From positions 1,928,587 to 1,992,586 of the forward strand of contig NZ_LN907827.1 in assembly GCF_001517405.1 (NCBI RefSeq): 64,000 nt of DNA. The letters are read 5' to 3'. Below the pieces are notes generated by a model. That model searched no databases, was not told where the DNA came from, and worked only from the letters and a program-made list of their open reading frames with translations. Positions 7,585 to 16,896 of the stretch are shown here, piece by piece. The stretch comes from Duffyella gerundensis (lineage in GTDB: Bacteria; Pseudomonadota; Gammaproteobacteria; Enterobacterales; Enterobacteriaceae). Every line of letters begins with the position of its first letter. Position 1 is the stretch's first letter. A program made the position numbers and the translations under genes.

Positions 7585-8499
7585 TTAATAATGAATGCCC
7601 TCGGGATTGATCACCGACGTTTTAACCGCCTCATCCTGTTCGCCCCAGCGCGCCAAAACCTGTGCGTAGCGCCCGCTGTCGATGGCACTGTTCAGCGAGG
7701 CGGAAAGCGCCGCCGCCAGCCCGTTGCCCTTTTTGGTGGTCACTGCTACCCACGCGCGAAACGGCCCGCTGCCCACCAGCCGCGTCTGGCCGTTAAGCGC
7801 TGCTTTATATGCCGCGATTGAATGGGGGCCAAACTGCGCATCAGCCCGCCCGGAGAGCAGGCTCAGGGTGGCGGAGGCGTCGTCGGTTAAGTAGATCGGC
7901 TCAACCGGCGGCAGCCCTTTTGCCCGATTCTCTTCATCCCACTTCAGCAAAATGCGCTCCTGGTTGGTGCCGGAAGCCACGATGATGCGCTTGCCCGCAA
8001 TCTCAGCGGGCTGGTTAATGCGCGTGATGGCGCTGCTTTTCTTCACCACAAAGGCGTGGTTATCGGCACGATAAACGGCAAAATCAAAACGTTGCTTACG
8101 TTCTTCAGTGACGGCGATATTAAACATCGCCACGTCGTAGCGCCGTGAGGTCAGGCCCAGCGGCCACTCCTCCCACGAGGCGGGCACCAGCTTAAGTTTG
8201 AGGCCAAGGCCGTCGGCGATCAGGCGGGCAATATCCGGATCGCTGCCGATGCGGGTCTGGTTATCGCTGGCCAGCAGCGCCAGCGGCGGCGAGTTAGTTG
8301 ACGAGGTTGCCACGGTCAGGGTTCCCGGCGTCACTAACACGTTGGGACTTGGCAGCAGCGCCACCGCCGCCGCGCTGACCGGTGCGTTGACTGGCCGTTC
8401 GTTGGCCAGCAGATCGATGGCGGATGCCTGCGCGGCCAGCGAGAACAGCGCGCTGGCGATCGCTACCCCTGTTAGGTTTATTCCTGAATATCTCAGCAT
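7585..8499 (-). CDS. ABC transporter solute-binding protein, YxeM-like (second copy in the cluster)
   Basis: A 304-residue periplasmic receptor. The ATG at 8499 gives a signal peptide (MLRYSGINLTGVAIASALFS to about AQASA) and lies one base after the TGA of the ATPase gene, a coupled arrangement. The mature protein is a bilobal SBP_bac_3-type domain. It shares blocks with the other receptor of this cluster (10744): NSPPLALLASDN, DIARLIADGLGL, SWEEWPLGLTS, RKQRFDFAVYR. Two related receptors feeding one permease/ATPase suggests two related ligands. The likely ligands are amino-acid-derived sulfur compounds, by analogy with the yxe operon; this is not shown by the sequence. Confidence 0.88.
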   Translation of the reverse strand: MLRYSGINLTGVAIASALFSLAAQASAIDLLANERPVNAPVSAAAVALLPSPNVLVTPGTLTVATSSTNSPPLALLASDNQTRIGSDPDIARLIADGLGLKLKLVPASWEEWPLGLTSRRYDVAMFNIAVTEERKQRFDFAVYRADNHAFVVKKSSAITRINQPAEIAGKRIIVASGTNQERILLKWDEENRAKGLPPVEPIYLTDDASATLSLLSGRADAQFGPHSIAAYKAALNGQTRLVGSGPFRAWVAVTTKKGNGLAAALSASLNSAIDSGRYAQVLARWGEQDEAVKTSVINPEGIHY

Positions 8500-8500
8500 T

Positions 8501-9295
8501 TCACAGCACCTTATCAAGAAAACGCCGCGTGCGATGATGCTGCGGATTGTGCAGCACCTGCGCGGCGCTGCCCTGCTCAACGATCTTGCCATCCACCATA
8601 AACACCACGTTATCCGCCACCTCACGCGCAAAGCCGATTTCATGGGTGACAATCACCAGCGTGGTGCCCGAGCGCGCCAGCTTTTTGATCACGTCGAGCA
8701 CCTCGCCCACCAGCTCGGGGTCCAGCGCCGAGGTCGGCTCATCAAACAACATCACGCGCGGTGACAGCGCCAGCGCGCGGGCGATGGCGATACGCTGCTG
8801 CTGACCGCCCGACAGATGGCGCGGCCAGGCATCAGCCTTGTGGCGCAGCCCCACGGTTTCCAGCAGCTGCCACGCCAGCTCCACCGCCTGCGCGCGGCTG
8901 CATTTTTTATGGGCGATCGGCGCTTCAATCAGGTTATCCAGCACCGTCATATGGGGAAACAGGTTGAAGTTCTGGAACACATAGCCGACGTTGATGCGCT
9001 GACGCAAAATCGCCTTCTCCTTCAGTTCATACAGGCGGTCGCCGCGCCGCTGGTAGCCGATGTAATCGCCGTCGATCTGAATAAAGCCCTCGTCGACCCG
9101 CTCCAGATGGTTGATGGCGCGCAGCAGGGTCGATTTGCCCGATCCCGACGGCCCGAGGATCACCGTTACCGAACCCGGTGGCAGCTGCAGCGACACGCCA
9201 TCCAGCGCCTTGTGTTTGCCAAACCACTTGCTGACGCCGGTAATGACGATCTCTCCCTGCGCCGGCTGCAGGCGGTAATCAATGGCTTCGGACAT
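8501..9295 (-). CDS. Amino-acid-type ABC transporter ATP-binding protein (YxeO/GlnQ-like)
   Basis: A 264-residue nucleotide-binding subunit. Walker A GPSGSGKST is at residues 48-56, followed by Q-loop FQNFNLFPHMTV, signature LSGGQQQR, Walker B VMLFDEPTSALDPE and H-loop VTHE. This is the polar amino acid uptake family. The ATG at 9295 has AGGAG upstream and overlaps the 3' end of the permease gene by 17 bases. The basic C-terminal tail (HHRTRRFLDKVL) is usual. With the permease at 9279 and the two binding proteins it forms one importer. Confidence 0.93.
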   Translation of the reverse strand: MSEAIDYRLQPAQGEIVITGVSKWFGKHKALDGVSLQLPPGSVTVILGPSGSGKSTLLRAINHLERVDEGFIQIDGDYIGYQRRGDRLYELKEKAILRQRINVGYVFQNFNLFPHMTVLDNLIEAPIAHKKCSRAQAVELAWQLLETVGLRHKADAWPRHLSGGQQQRIAIARALALSPRVMLFDEPTSALDPELVGEVLDVIKKLARSGTTLVIVTHEIGFAREVADNVVFMVDGKIVEQGSAAQVLHNPQHHRTRRFLDKVL

Positions 9296-10205
9296 GATCG
9301 GGCTCCTGTTTATCAGTGAATGAACGGATGCGACCGCGCCATTGCCGCCAGATTGACGGCGCGGGCTGGCGATCGACGCTGCGAGCCAGCCAGCGCTCAA
9401 CGCCATATTGCAGCAGCGACAGCACGCTGGTAATTGCCAGATACCAGGCCGCGCCCACCATCAGCAGCGGAATCACCTGCTGGGTGCGGTTGTAGATCAT
9501 CTGAATGGTGTAGAACAGCTCCGGCATGGCCAGCACATAGACAATGGCGGTGCCTTTGGTCAGGCTGATGATTTCGTTAAACGCGGTGGGAATAATGGCG
9601 CGCAGCGCCTGCGGCAGCACGATGCGCCAGGTGCGCCGCCAGGATGAAAGCCCGAGCGCGGAGGCCGCTTCAAACTGGCCGTGATCGACGCCGAGAAAGC
9701 CGCCGCGAATGATCTCAGCGGTATAGGCGCTCTGCACCAGCGTCAGGCCAATCACCGCCGCCGGAAACTGCCCGAGCACGTTGATGGTCTGAAACGATCC
9801 CCAACTCAGTGCGGTAAACGGAATGCCCAGCGACAGCGTCTCGTAAAGATAGGAGAAGTTGTAGAGGATAATCAGCACCACGATCAGCGGCAGTGACCGA
9901 AACAGCCAGATATAGCCCCAGGCCAGGCTGCTCAGCAGCCACGAGGGCGACAGGCGGGCCAGCGCCAGCAGACCGCCAAACAGCAGGCTGAGCACCGTGC
10001 CGCACAGCGTCAGCAGCAGCGTCTGATACAGGCCGTTGAGGATTACCGGATCGAAGAACCAGCGGGCAAACACCGCCCACTCCCAGCGCGGATTCAGCGC
10101 CACCGACTGAACCACCGTGGCCAGTATCAGCAGCGCCACACCGGCGCCGAGCAGGCGCAGCGGATAACGTGCCGGTATGACGCGCAGTCCTGGCGTATGT
10201 TTCAT
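9279..10205 (-). CDS. Amino-acid ABC transporter permease (YxeN-like, HisM/GlnP family)
   Basis: A 308-residue inner membrane permease. One extra N-terminal helix (residues 15-35) precedes the conserved transport domain, which starts at LNGLYQTLLLTLCGTVLS. The ATPase-docking EAA loop is EAASALGLSSWRRTWRIVLPQ (roughly residues 180-200). The C-terminus is long, basic and Arg-rich. CAGAGGAG precedes the ATG. The single permease gene implies a homodimer. It sits between the GNAT gene and the ATPase gene in one operon. Confidence 0.92.
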   Translation of the reverse strand: MKHTPGLRVIPARYPLRLLGAGVALLILATVVQSVALNPRWEWAVFARWFFDPVILNGLYQTLLLTLCGTVLSLLFGGLLALARLSPSWLLSSLAWGYIWLFRSLPLIVVLIILYNFSYLYETLSLGIPFTALSWGSFQTINVLGQFPAAVIGLTLVQSAYTAEIIRGGFLGVDHGQFEAASALGLSSWRRTWRIVLPQALRAIIPTAFNEIISLTKGTAIVYVLAMPELFYTIQMIYNRTQQVIPLLMVGAAWYLAITSVLSLLQYGVERWLARSVDRQPAPSIWRQWRGRIRSFTDKQEPDHVRSH

Positions 10206-10220
10206 GATCGTTCTCCTCTG

Positions 10221-10733
10221 TCAGCTCGCCTGCGCCACGGCGTGGGCATCAATGATTTTGCTAAAGCGCAGTCGGCCATCGTAAGGCGGCTGGCTGTACT
10301 CCTCCGGATCGCGGGTGATATCGAACTGCGGCAGATAACCGTGGCCCAGATAGAGTTTCACCGCCTCCGGCTGGCGAAAACCGGTGGTGAGCCACAGGCG
10401 CTGATAGCCCGCCCGCAACGCGCGCCGCTCCAGCTCCTGCAGGATCACCAGCGCAATGCCCTGACGCCGCCAGTCGCGGCGCGTCCAGATACGTTTCAGT
10501 TCCGCAGTCTGCGGGTCGTAAGGCTTATAGGCGCCGGTGGCGATGATCTCCCCCGCCTGCTCCAGCACCAGAAACAGCCCGTGCGGTGGCAGATACCATT
10601 CGGTCAGCTCCTCTTCCGCATCGCGCGAAAAGTAATCCTGATAGCGCTCGGCGTACTCACCAAACAGGCCGTTGAGGATCGGCGCCAGTTCAGGCGCATC
10701 GGGTGAAAGTTCACGAAAACGTCGGGTGGTCAT
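10221..10733 (-). CDS. GNAT family N-acetyltransferase (YxeL-like position)
   Basis: A 170-residue acetyl-CoA-dependent acetyltransferase. The GNAT core is visible: ATGAYKPYDPQTAELKRIWT (strand beta-4), then the acetyl-CoA pyrophosphate loop RRDWRRQGIA, then LQELERRALRAGYQRLWLTT and the C-terminal AVKLYLGHGY. The ATG at 10733 has AAGGAGA upstream. It lies between the binding protein and permease genes. In B. subtilis the yxeK-L-M-N-O-P set has an acetyltransferase of similar size that N-acetylates an S-modified cysteine before monooxygenation. The same job is inferred here from gene order only. Confidence 0.85.
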   Translation of the reverse strand: MTTRRFRELSPDAPELAPILNGLFGEYAERYQDYFSRDAEEELTEWYLPPHGLFLVLEQAGEIIATGAYKPYDPQTAELKRIWTRRDWRRQGIALVILQELERRALRAGYQRLWLTTGFRQPEAVKLYLGHGYLPQFDITRDPEEYSQPPYDGRLRFSKIIDAHAVAQAS

Positions 10734-10743
10734 GGCTCTCTCC

Positions 10744-11676
10744 TTAATCGCCCAGTCCGGCGGGGTTAATTTCAGAGCGATCGATGCGCTCGACATTTTC
10801 TCCCCAGCGGCTGAGCACCTTGTCATAGTCGCCGTTAGCCATCACGCCGTTCAGCGCGGTGCTGATCGGCTGCGCCAGGCCGCCTGCTTTTTTCAGGGTG
10901 ACGGCGATGTGCGCCGCTTTCGGCCAGCCACCGTCAACGCTGCCGACCAACCGCGTTTTACCGGTCAGCGCCGCTTTCCACGCGCCGGTGACGTTCGGAC
11001 CAAACCAGGCGTCGGCGCGTCCGGCCTGCAGCGCCAGCGTCTGTGCGGCATCATCTTTGGTGTAGACCGGCACAAACGGCTTCAGCCCTTTCGCCTGATT
11101 CTGTTGATCCCACGCCAGCAAAATCGCCTCCTGATTAGTGCCGGAGCCGACGATGATGCGCAGCCCGGCGATATCTTCCGCTTTGGTGATGGCGTGCAGC
11201 GGACCGCTGGCTTTGACATAGAAGCCCAGCGAATCCTTGCGGTAGGTAGCGAAATCAAACCGCGCCTTGCGATCTTTGGTCACGGTGATGTTACTGATCG
11301 CCGCGTCATACTTGCCGGAGGCGACGCCCAGCGGCCAGTCTTCCCATGAGGTGGGCACCACGTTGAGCTGTAATCCGAGGCTGTCGGCCACCAGCCGGGC
11401 AATGTCCACCTCGCTGCCCATCAGCGTTTTGTTGTCCTCGCTGAACACCGTCAGCGGCGGCGAGTTCAGGGCCGCCACCGCCACGGTGAACTGGCCGGGA
11501 TGGGCAAAGCGATAGCCCGCCGGTAGCTGGGCGATCGCCTGGCTGTTTTTTGCGGTGTGAATTGGCGTCTGGTTCGCCTCAAGGCTGACGCTGTGGCCAT
11601 TCAGCGAGACGCTTTCCGCCATAGCGCCGCCGTTAAGCAGCGCCAGCAGGGTCAGCGCGGCGGCGGTTTTTCTCAT
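10744..11676 (-). CDS. ABC transporter solute-binding protein, YxeM-like (first copy in the cluster)
   Basis: A 310-residue periplasmic receptor with signal peptide [20 protein letters not shown]. The ligand-binding domain contains [47 protein letters not shown] and [19 protein letters not shown], closely matching the receptor at 7585. AGGAG precedes the ATG, which overlaps the monooxygenase TGA by four bases (ATGA), tying transport to oxidation. The ligand is unknown; sulfur-bearing amino acid derivatives are the best guess from context. Confidence 0.9.
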   Translation of the reverse strand: MRKTAAALTLLALLNGGAMAESVSLNGHSVSLEANQTPIHTAKNSQAIAQLPAGYRFAHPGQFTVAVAALNSPPLTVFSEDNKTLMGSEVDIARLVADSLGLQLNVVPTSWEDWPLGVASGKYDAAISNITVTKDRKARFDFATYRKDSLGFYVKASGPLHAITKAEDIAGLRIIVGSGTNQEAILLAWDQQNQAKGLKPFVPVYTKDDAAQTLALQAGRADAWFGPNVTGAWKAALTGKTRLVGSVDGGWPKAAHIAVTLKKAGGLAQPISTALNGVMANGDYDKVLSRWGENVERIDRSEINPAGLGD

Positions 11677-13004
11677 AATGGTGCTCCTGTGACGGCGTGG
11701 CGATAGCGGTTCAGCGGCGTATCCAGTGCAAAACTGGCGCGCAGCGTGGCGCCGGGATAGTCACGGCGGCTCAGTCCGCGCTGCTGCAACAGCGGCACGA
11801 CGCGATCGACAAAGCGCGGGAAGGTATCCGGCGTGCCGCCCTGAATAATAAAGCCGTCGGCGGCGCGGCCATGAAACCAGGCCTCCAGCCCGTCCGCCAC
11901 CTGCTCCGGCGTACCGTGAAACAGCGGGCGTGGCGTGGCGGCTTCCAGCGCCGCCTGACGCAGCGACTGGCCCTGCGCCTGCGCCCGCCGTTTGATCTCG
12001 TCGGTGGTGCTGCGGAAGCTGTTTTGACCGAGTTCGCCCAGCGCCGGGAATGGCGCATCCAGCGCGTACTGGCTGAAATCGTGATGATCAAAGAAGCGGC
12101 CAAGATAATTCAGCGCATCCTCAATCGAGACCAGCGCTGCGGTCTGCTGATACTGACGCTCAACGTCCTCGGCATCGTCACCCACGATCACGCTGACGCC
12201 CTGAAAGATGTGCAGTGAATCGGGCCGACGGCACTGCTTTTCCAGCTGTTGCTTCACGTCGCGATAAAAATCTGCGGCTTCTGCCTGACTGGCGTGATGG
12301 GTAAAGATCGCATCGGCATGCTTTGCCGCCAGCGCGCGGCCATCCTCCGAGGCGCCCGCCTGAAAAATCACCGGACGGCCCTGCGGCGTGCGGCCAATGT
12401 TCAGCGGTCCCTGCACCTGAAAGAAATCGCCGTGGTGATGCAGCGCATGCATTTTGCTGGCGTCAAAAAAGGTACCGCTGGCTTTGTCGCGCACAAACGC
12501 ATCCTCTTCCCAGGAATCCCACAGCCCTTTCACCACCTGCAGATACTCATCGGCGATGCGATAGCGCAGCGCGTGCTCCGGGTGCTGCTGACGGGAGAAG
12601 TTTTTCGCCGATCCTTCCAGCGGTGAGGTCACCACGTTCCAGCCTGCACGCCCGCCGCTGAGGTGATCGAGGCTGGCAAACTGGCGGGCAACGGTAAACG
12701 GCTCGCTATAAGAGGTCGAAACGGTGCCTACCAGGCCAATATGCTGCGTGACGCCCGCCAGCGCGCTGAGCAGCGTCAGCGGCTCAAAGCGGTTGAGAAA
12801 ATGAGGAATCGATTTTTCATTGATAAACAGCCCGTCGGCCACAAACAGGAAGTCGAGCTTTCCCTGCTCGGCCTTTTGCGCCACCTCGATGGCGTAGTTG
12901 AGATTAATGCTGGCATCCGCCACCGCCGCCGGATGGCGCCAGGCGGACATATTTCCGGCAGCGCCGTGCAGCATGGTGCCGAGACGCAGAACGCGTTGAG
13001 TCAT
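11673..13004 (-). CDS. FMN-dependent luciferase-like monooxygenase, NtaA/SnaA/DszA family (YxeK-like)
   Basis: A 443-residue cytoplasmic flavin monooxygenase of the NtaA/SnaA/SoxA(DszA) group. Motifs include FLFVADGLF near residue 52, the long insert with [20 protein letters not shown], and [20 protein letters not shown]. It uses FMNH2 from a separate reductase and oxygen to cleave C-N or C-S bonds; no flavin reductase gene is in this window. Its length is close to B. subtilis YxeK (about 440). It is translationally coupled to the solute-binding protein. The substrate is probably an N-acetylated S-substituted cysteine or another organosulfur compound (inference). Confidence 0.88.
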   Translation of the reverse strand: MTQRVLRLGTMLHGAAGNMSAWRHPAAVADASINLNYAIEVAQKAEQGKLDFLFVADGLFINEKSIPHFLNRFEPLTLLSALAGVTQHIGLVGTVSTSYSEPFTVARQFASLDHLSGGRAGWNVVTSPLEGSAKNFSRQQHPEHALRYRIADEYLQVVKGLWDSWEEDAFVRDKASGTFFDASKMHALHHHGDFFQVQGPLNIGRTPQGRPVIFQAGASEDGRALAAKHADAIFTHHASQAEAADFYRDVKQQLEKQCRRPDSLHIFQGVSVIVGDDAEDVERQYQQTAALVSIEDALNYLGRFFDHHDFSQYALDAPFPALGELGQNSFRSTTDEIKRRAQAQGQSLRQAALEAATPRPLFHGTPEQVADGLEAWFHGRAADGFIIQGGTPDTFPRFVDRVVPLLQQRGLSRRDYPGATLRASFALDTPLNRYRHAVTGAPL

Positions 13005-13025
13005 GATCTTCTCCGTGGGGTGAAA

Positions 13026-14027
13026 TCAGGCTGCGACCAGCAGAGGGCTGGCCAGCTGTTCGATCGACCAGAGCCGTGCGGTGGCGTCGACGATGGGGGT
13101 ATCGATGATGAACTCATCAATGTCATAGCGCTGATGCAGCGCGTGCAGCTGGGCATGAACCTGCGCCGCGGTGCCTTTCAGCGCGGGAACCTCACGCGGC
13201 GTGATGCGGTGTGGCGGATTGCCCGCCTGACGCACCCACGCCTGCGCCTGTTCCTCGCTGCCCACGGTGACCGGCGCGCTGCCTTCCGCCTCCACGCGCC
13301 AGAGTTGCAGCGAGGCGGCCAGCGCGGATGCCGCCGCCGGAGAGTCAGCCACAATCGCCTGGACTGCCACCAGCGCCTTTTCGCCGCCGCTGCGCGCGCT
13401 ATAGAGCGTCAACGCACGTGCCATCAGCTCCCGATCGCCGTTGAGATGCGCAGCAAAAACAAACTGCCAGCCGAGCTGCGCCGCCAGCGCGGCGCTCTCT
13501 TCACTGGCACCGAGTAAAAAGCGCGTGGCGGGCTGTGCTGGCAGCGGCGTCGCCTGTAACCGATCCTCCGCCGCGACCTCGGCGCTACGGTTACGCAGCC
13601 AGCCGTCAAGCTGGGTCAGCTGCGTGGCGAAATCGCCTTTTAGCGCGGCGTCGCTGCCCGCCTGTAGCGCGCGAGTAGCCAGCGGTAAGCCACCCGGCGC
13701 TTTGCCTACGCCGAGATCGACGCGGCCCGGCGCCAGCGACGCCAGCAGGTTAAAGTTTTCAGCCACTTTGAACGGGCTGTAATGCTGCAGCATCACGCCG
13801 CCGGATCCCACGCGGATCGACGTGGTATGCGCCAGGATCCAGGCGATTAAGATCTCCGGCGCTACGCTGGCCAGCTGCGGCGCATTGTGGTGCTCCGCCA
13901 GCCAGAAGCGATGATAGCCCCAGCGTTCAGCGCTTCGCGCCAGCTGCAGGGTGCGGCTCAGCGCCGCGCTGGCGCTCTCGCCATCAGCCAGCGGGCTTTT
14001 ATCTAACAGACTCAAACGGTATGGCAT
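13026..14027 (-). CDS. Luciferase-like flavin monooxygenase, MsnO8 subfamily
   Basis: A 333-residue single-domain LLM-class oxidoreductase. Motifs are FWLAEHHNAPQLASVAPEIL, SIRVGSGGVMLQHYSPFKVA and PGRVDLGVGKAPGG, the arrangement annotated as MsnO8. The ATG at 14027 has AGAGGTGG upstream; a longer in-frame start lacks support. It is the first gene of the seven-gene minus-strand operon ending near 7585, so the promoter should lie in 14028-14336, where I found no clear operator apart from a seven-base inverted repeat (CAGCCGC/GCGGCTG) around 14210. It probably oxidises a substrate related to that of the 11673 enzyme. Confidence 0.86.
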   Translation of the reverse strand: MPYRLSLLDKSPLADGESASAALSRTLQLARSAERWGYHRFWLAEHHNAPQLASVAPEILIAWILAHTTSIRVGSGGVMLQHYSPFKVAENFNLLASLAPGRVDLGVGKAPGGLPLATRALQAGSDAALKGDFATQLTQLDGWLRNRSAEVAAEDRLQATPLPAQPATRFLLGASEESAALAAQLGWQFVFAAHLNGDRELMARALTLYSARSGGEKALVAVQAIVADSPAAASALAASLQLWRVEAEGSAPVTVGSEEQAQAWVRQAGNPPHRITPREVPALKGTAAQVHAQLHALHQRYDIDEFIIDTPIVDATARLWSIEQLASPLLVAA

Positions 14028-14336
14028 CGGCCACCTCTTCTCTTCACCAGCAATGGCTCGATAGTGAGACGGGCAACGGATGCAGTAAAACAACAAATCC
14101 GGGCAAGTCCATGAGGAAAACAGAAAAGCGGCGAACGACGCGATTTTTTGGCCGGTTTAGGCCGTTACGCGCTAACTAAAGCAGAAATTGTGCTTATTCA
14201 CCGGCAAACAGCCGCCAGCGCAGCGGCTGAATCTGCTGCAAATTCAATCAACTGGTAAATAGCGGTTGCCGCTGCATACAAAATACGCGGTTTCCTTCTT
14301 ATTATTAATTTTCATCCTACTAAAAGAGAAATCACT

Positions 14337-15203
14337 ATGTCTGAGGTCAGCCGTGCAGGAACCTGGTTACTGGGCGAGAAAAGCGTCTCCCGGATGGGAT
14401 ATGGCACCATGCAGCTTGCCGGGCCACAGGTCTTTGGCCCGCCGCGCGATCGTAATGCCGCGATAAGCGTGCTGCGGGCGGCGCTGGAGAGCGGCATCAC
14501 CCACTTTGATACCAGTGATTTTTACGGGCCGCACATCACCAATCAGATCGTGCGGGAAGCGCTGAGCCCTTATCGTGATGACGTGACCCTGGTGACCAAA
14601 ATCGGCGTTAAACGCGGGGAAAAAGGCCAGTGGAATCGGGCGCTGACCCCCGAGGCGATTAACGAGGCGGTGCACGACAACCTGCGCAATCTTGGGCTGG
14701 AGGTGCTGGACGTGGTAAACCTGCGGCTGATGTTTAATCCGGCAAAACCGGTTGAGGGAGACATTACCGAGCCGCTGGAGGCGTTGATCGCCCTGAAGGA
14801 GCAGGGGCTGATTCGCGAGCTAGGCATCAGCAACGCGACGCTGCAACAGGTGACACAGGCGCGCAGCATGACTGAGATTGTCTGCGTGCAGAATATGTAT
14901 AACCTGGCGAACCGTCAGGATGACGCGATGATCGACCTGCTGGCCGCGGAAAATATCGCCTATGTGCCCTTTTTCCCGTTGGGCGGTTTCACGCCGTTGC
15001 AGTCCGCCGAGCTGGATCGCGTGGCGGCAGAGCATGATGCCACGCCTAAGCAGGTGGCGCTGGCCTGGCTGCTGCAACGTTCGCCTAATATTTTGCTGAT
15101 CCCCGGTACCTCTTCGCTGGCGCACCTGCGTGAAAATATCGCCAGCGTCAACGTTGAGCTGAGCGACGACGCCGTGGCAGAACTCGACGGCATCGCCGGT
15201 TAA
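14337..15203 (+). CDS. pdxI: Pyridoxal 4-reductase, aldo/keto reductase
   Basis: A 288-residue NADPH-dependent reductase that converts pyridoxal to pyridoxine. It matches E. coli PdxI (formerly YdbC) from recalled sequence over nearly its whole length: RMGYGTMQLAGPQVFGPPRD near the start, THFDTSDFYGPHITNQI with the catalytic Asp and Tyr, VTKIG with Lys, YVPFFPLGGFTPLQS, and LLIPGTSSLAHLREN at the cofactor site. An AT-rich leader ending in AAAAGAG precedes the ATG. It converges with the XRE regulator; the two reading frames overlap by four bases at their stops. Confidence 0.92.
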   Translation: MSEVSRAGTWLLGEKSVSRMGYGTMQLAGPQVFGPPRDRNAAISVLRAALESGITHFDTSDFYGPHITNQIVREALSPYRDDVTLVTKIGVKRGEKGQWNRALTPEAINEAVHDNLRNLGLEVLDVVNLRLMFNPAKPVEGDITEPLEALIALKEQGLIRELGISNATLQQVTQARSMTEIVCVQNMYNLANRQDDAMIDLLAAENIAYVPFFPLGGFTPLQSAELDRVAAEHDATPKQVALAWLLQRSPNILLIPGTSSLAHLRENIASVNVELSDDAVAELDGIAG

Positions 15204-15979
15204 TCCACCGGCATCAGCAGGATCATTTTCAGCGTGCGGTTGCTGGCCAGCTGCCAGCTCTGCTGATGAAAATGACGTTCACCCTGCTGATGCCGGAATA
15301 CCCGCTCGCCGCCTTCCCGCGCCACCACCTGCTGGCGCGCCCAGAACAGCCGAAACGCCTCACTCTTCTCAGCCATCTGCTCAACAAAGCGGTTCAGAGT
15401 CGCGTCGTGCTGATAATGCGTAGCATCGGCGCGTAACTCTGCCACCACCCGACCGGCACGCGTCTCCCAGTCCGCCACCAGCGTGCGCGCCAGCGGGTGC
15501 AGAAACAGAAAACGCATCATATTGGGCGCGGCGTCACGATCGAGCCAGCCGCGGAACAACGTCGCCGCCGCCGCGTTCCACGCCAGCATATTCCAGGTAA
15601 GATCCAGCAAATAGCACGGTACGATCACCTGCTGCACCGCGTCGATCGCCATGCGATCCACCTGCGGCACCAGATCCTGCTGCGGATCGTTCTGCTGCGC
15701 CAGCGCAAAAAGATAGCGTCTTGCCGCCACGGGCAGCCGCAGGGCATCGGCGATACTGGCAAGCGTCTGCGCCGACACCACAATATCTCTGCCCTGCTCA
15801 ATCCACGTATACCAGGTCGCGCTGATGCCGCTGAGCTGCGCCACCTCTTCGCGACGGAGCCCCTGCGTGCGGCGACGGCGGCCCGGCGTAATACCCACGC
15901 GTTCGGGTGCGGTGTTTTCTCGCTGACGACGCAGAAATGCGCCCAGCGTTTTCGGGCCTGACAACAGTGAATCCGCCAT
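15200..15979 (-). CDS. XRE-family regulator with MmyB-like C-terminal domain
   Basis: A 259-residue DNA-binding regulator. Residues 8-75 are the helix-turn-helix (LGAFLRRQRENTAPE, GLRREEVAQLSGISATWYTW). Residues 95-250 are the MmyB-like ligand-binding domain (WNMLAWNAAAATLFRGW, FLHPLARTLVADWE, RVFRHQQGERHFH). Ligand and targets are unknown. It is divergent from the methyltransferase (16086) with about 105 bp between, and genes of this class often repress a divergent oxidoreductase or methyltransferase. GGAG seven bases before the ATG at 15979 favours this start over one 33 bases further out. Confidence 0.9.
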   Translation of the reverse strand: MADSLLSGPKTLGAFLRRQRENTAPERVGITPGRRRRTQGLRREEVAQLSGISATWYTWIEQGRDIVVSAQTLASIADALRLPVAARRYLFALAQQNDPQQDLVPQVDRMAIDAVQQVIVPCYLLDLTWNMLAWNAAAATLFRGWLDRDAAPNMMRFLFLHPLARTLVADWETRAGRVVAELRADATHYQHDATLNRFVEQMAEKSEAFRLFWARQQVVAREGGERVFRHQQGERHFHQQSWQLASNRTLKMILLMPVD

Positions 15980-16085
15980 CCGGGTACTCCTGATACCAGT
16001 ATAACCAGCCATATTGTACCCGTATCAATACGCCGTATAGTCATGCTGAACAACCCCGACCTGATGCATTCGCGAGGAAACCCTG

Positions 16086-16844
16086 ATGAAAAATACGCAC
16101 GAAGAGAAGATTGAGAAACAGTTTGGCGATCGCGCTGCGGCCTACCTGCAAAGCGAAGTGCATGCCAGCGGCGACGATCTGCAGCGGCTGACGCGCTGGC
16201 TGGCCGACGACCGTGCCGCATCGCTGCTCGATCTCGGCTGTGGTGCCGGACACGCCAGTTTTGTTGCCGCCGCGCAGGTGGCGCAGGTCACCGCTTACGA
16301 TTTGTCGGCAAAGATGTTGACGGTGGTCGATGCCGCGGCAGCCGAACGCGGCCTGCACAATCTGACCACCCGTCAGGGCGTGGCGGAGCAGTTACCCTTT
16401 GCTGACCACAGCTTTGAGGTGGTGATTAGCCGTTATTCGGCGCACCACTGGCGTGACGTCGGCATGGCGCTGCGCGAAGTCAGGCGCGTGCTGAAGCCGG
16501 GCGGCAAATTTATCCTGATGGATATCGCCTCGCCGGGCTATCCGGTTCTGGATATCTGGCTGCAAACCCTCGAGATGCTGCGTGATCCTTCCCACGTGCG
16601 TAACTATTCACAGGGAGAATGGCTGCGGCTGATCAACGAGTGCGGTTTTAATGCCCGCGAGCTGGTGGCCGGTAAGCTGACGCTGGCGTTTGCGCCGTGG
16701 ATAGCGCGGATGCAAACCTCACCAACGCTGGCCAGCGCCATTCGCGAGCTGCAAGGTCATGCCGCCGATGAGGTTAAAACCTATTTCGCCTTTGCCGACG
16801 ATGGCTCTTTTTGCAGTGACACGCTGATGTTTGTCGCCTGCTGA
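16086..16844 (+). CDS. Class I SAM-dependent methyltransferase (UbiE/Methyltransf_11 type)
   Basis: A 252-residue methyltransferase. Motif I is SLLDLGCGAGHAS (about residues 46-58). The acidic motif is TAYDLSAKML, motif II/post-I is QLPFADHSFEVVISRYSAHHW, and motif III is RRVLKPGGKFILMD. The architecture resembles small-molecule methyltransferases such as YafE/YcgJ. The acceptor is unknown. It is divergent from the MmyB-like XRE regulator, which may control it. GAGGAAA precedes the ATG. Confidence 0.88.
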   Translation: MKNTHEEKIEKQFGDRAAAYLQSEVHASGDDLQRLTRWLADDRAASLLDLGCGAGHASFVAAAQVAQVTAYDLSAKMLTVVDAAAAERGLHNLTTRQGVAEQLPFADHSFEVVISRYSAHHWRDVGMALREVRRVLKPGGKFILMDIASPGYPVLDIWLQTLEMLRDPSHVRNYSQGEWLRLINECGFNARELVAGKLTLAFAPWIARMQTSPTLASAIRELQGHAADEVKTYFAFADDGSFCSDTLMFVAC

Positions 16845-16851
16845 CGCGCAT

Positions 16852-16878
16852 AAAAAAACCGGGCGCGCGGGCCCGGTT
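16852..16878 (-). terminator. Terminator of the sorbosone-dehydrogenase-like gene
   Basis: AACCGGGC (16857-16864) and GCCCGGTT (16871-16878) form an eight-base-pair stem with a GC loop. On the minus strand it ends in seven T. It may also stop the methyltransferase transcript, less efficiently. Confidence 0.75.
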
Positions 16879-16896
16879 GTCATGCTCAGCGATCAC

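Noticed and set aside
7585..14027. Calling the monooxygenase cluster an ssu or tau sulfonate system
   Set aside because: The transporter is of the polar amino acid type (GlnQ/HisM-like), not the nitrate/sulfonate type, and no SsuD- or TauD-like protein is present.
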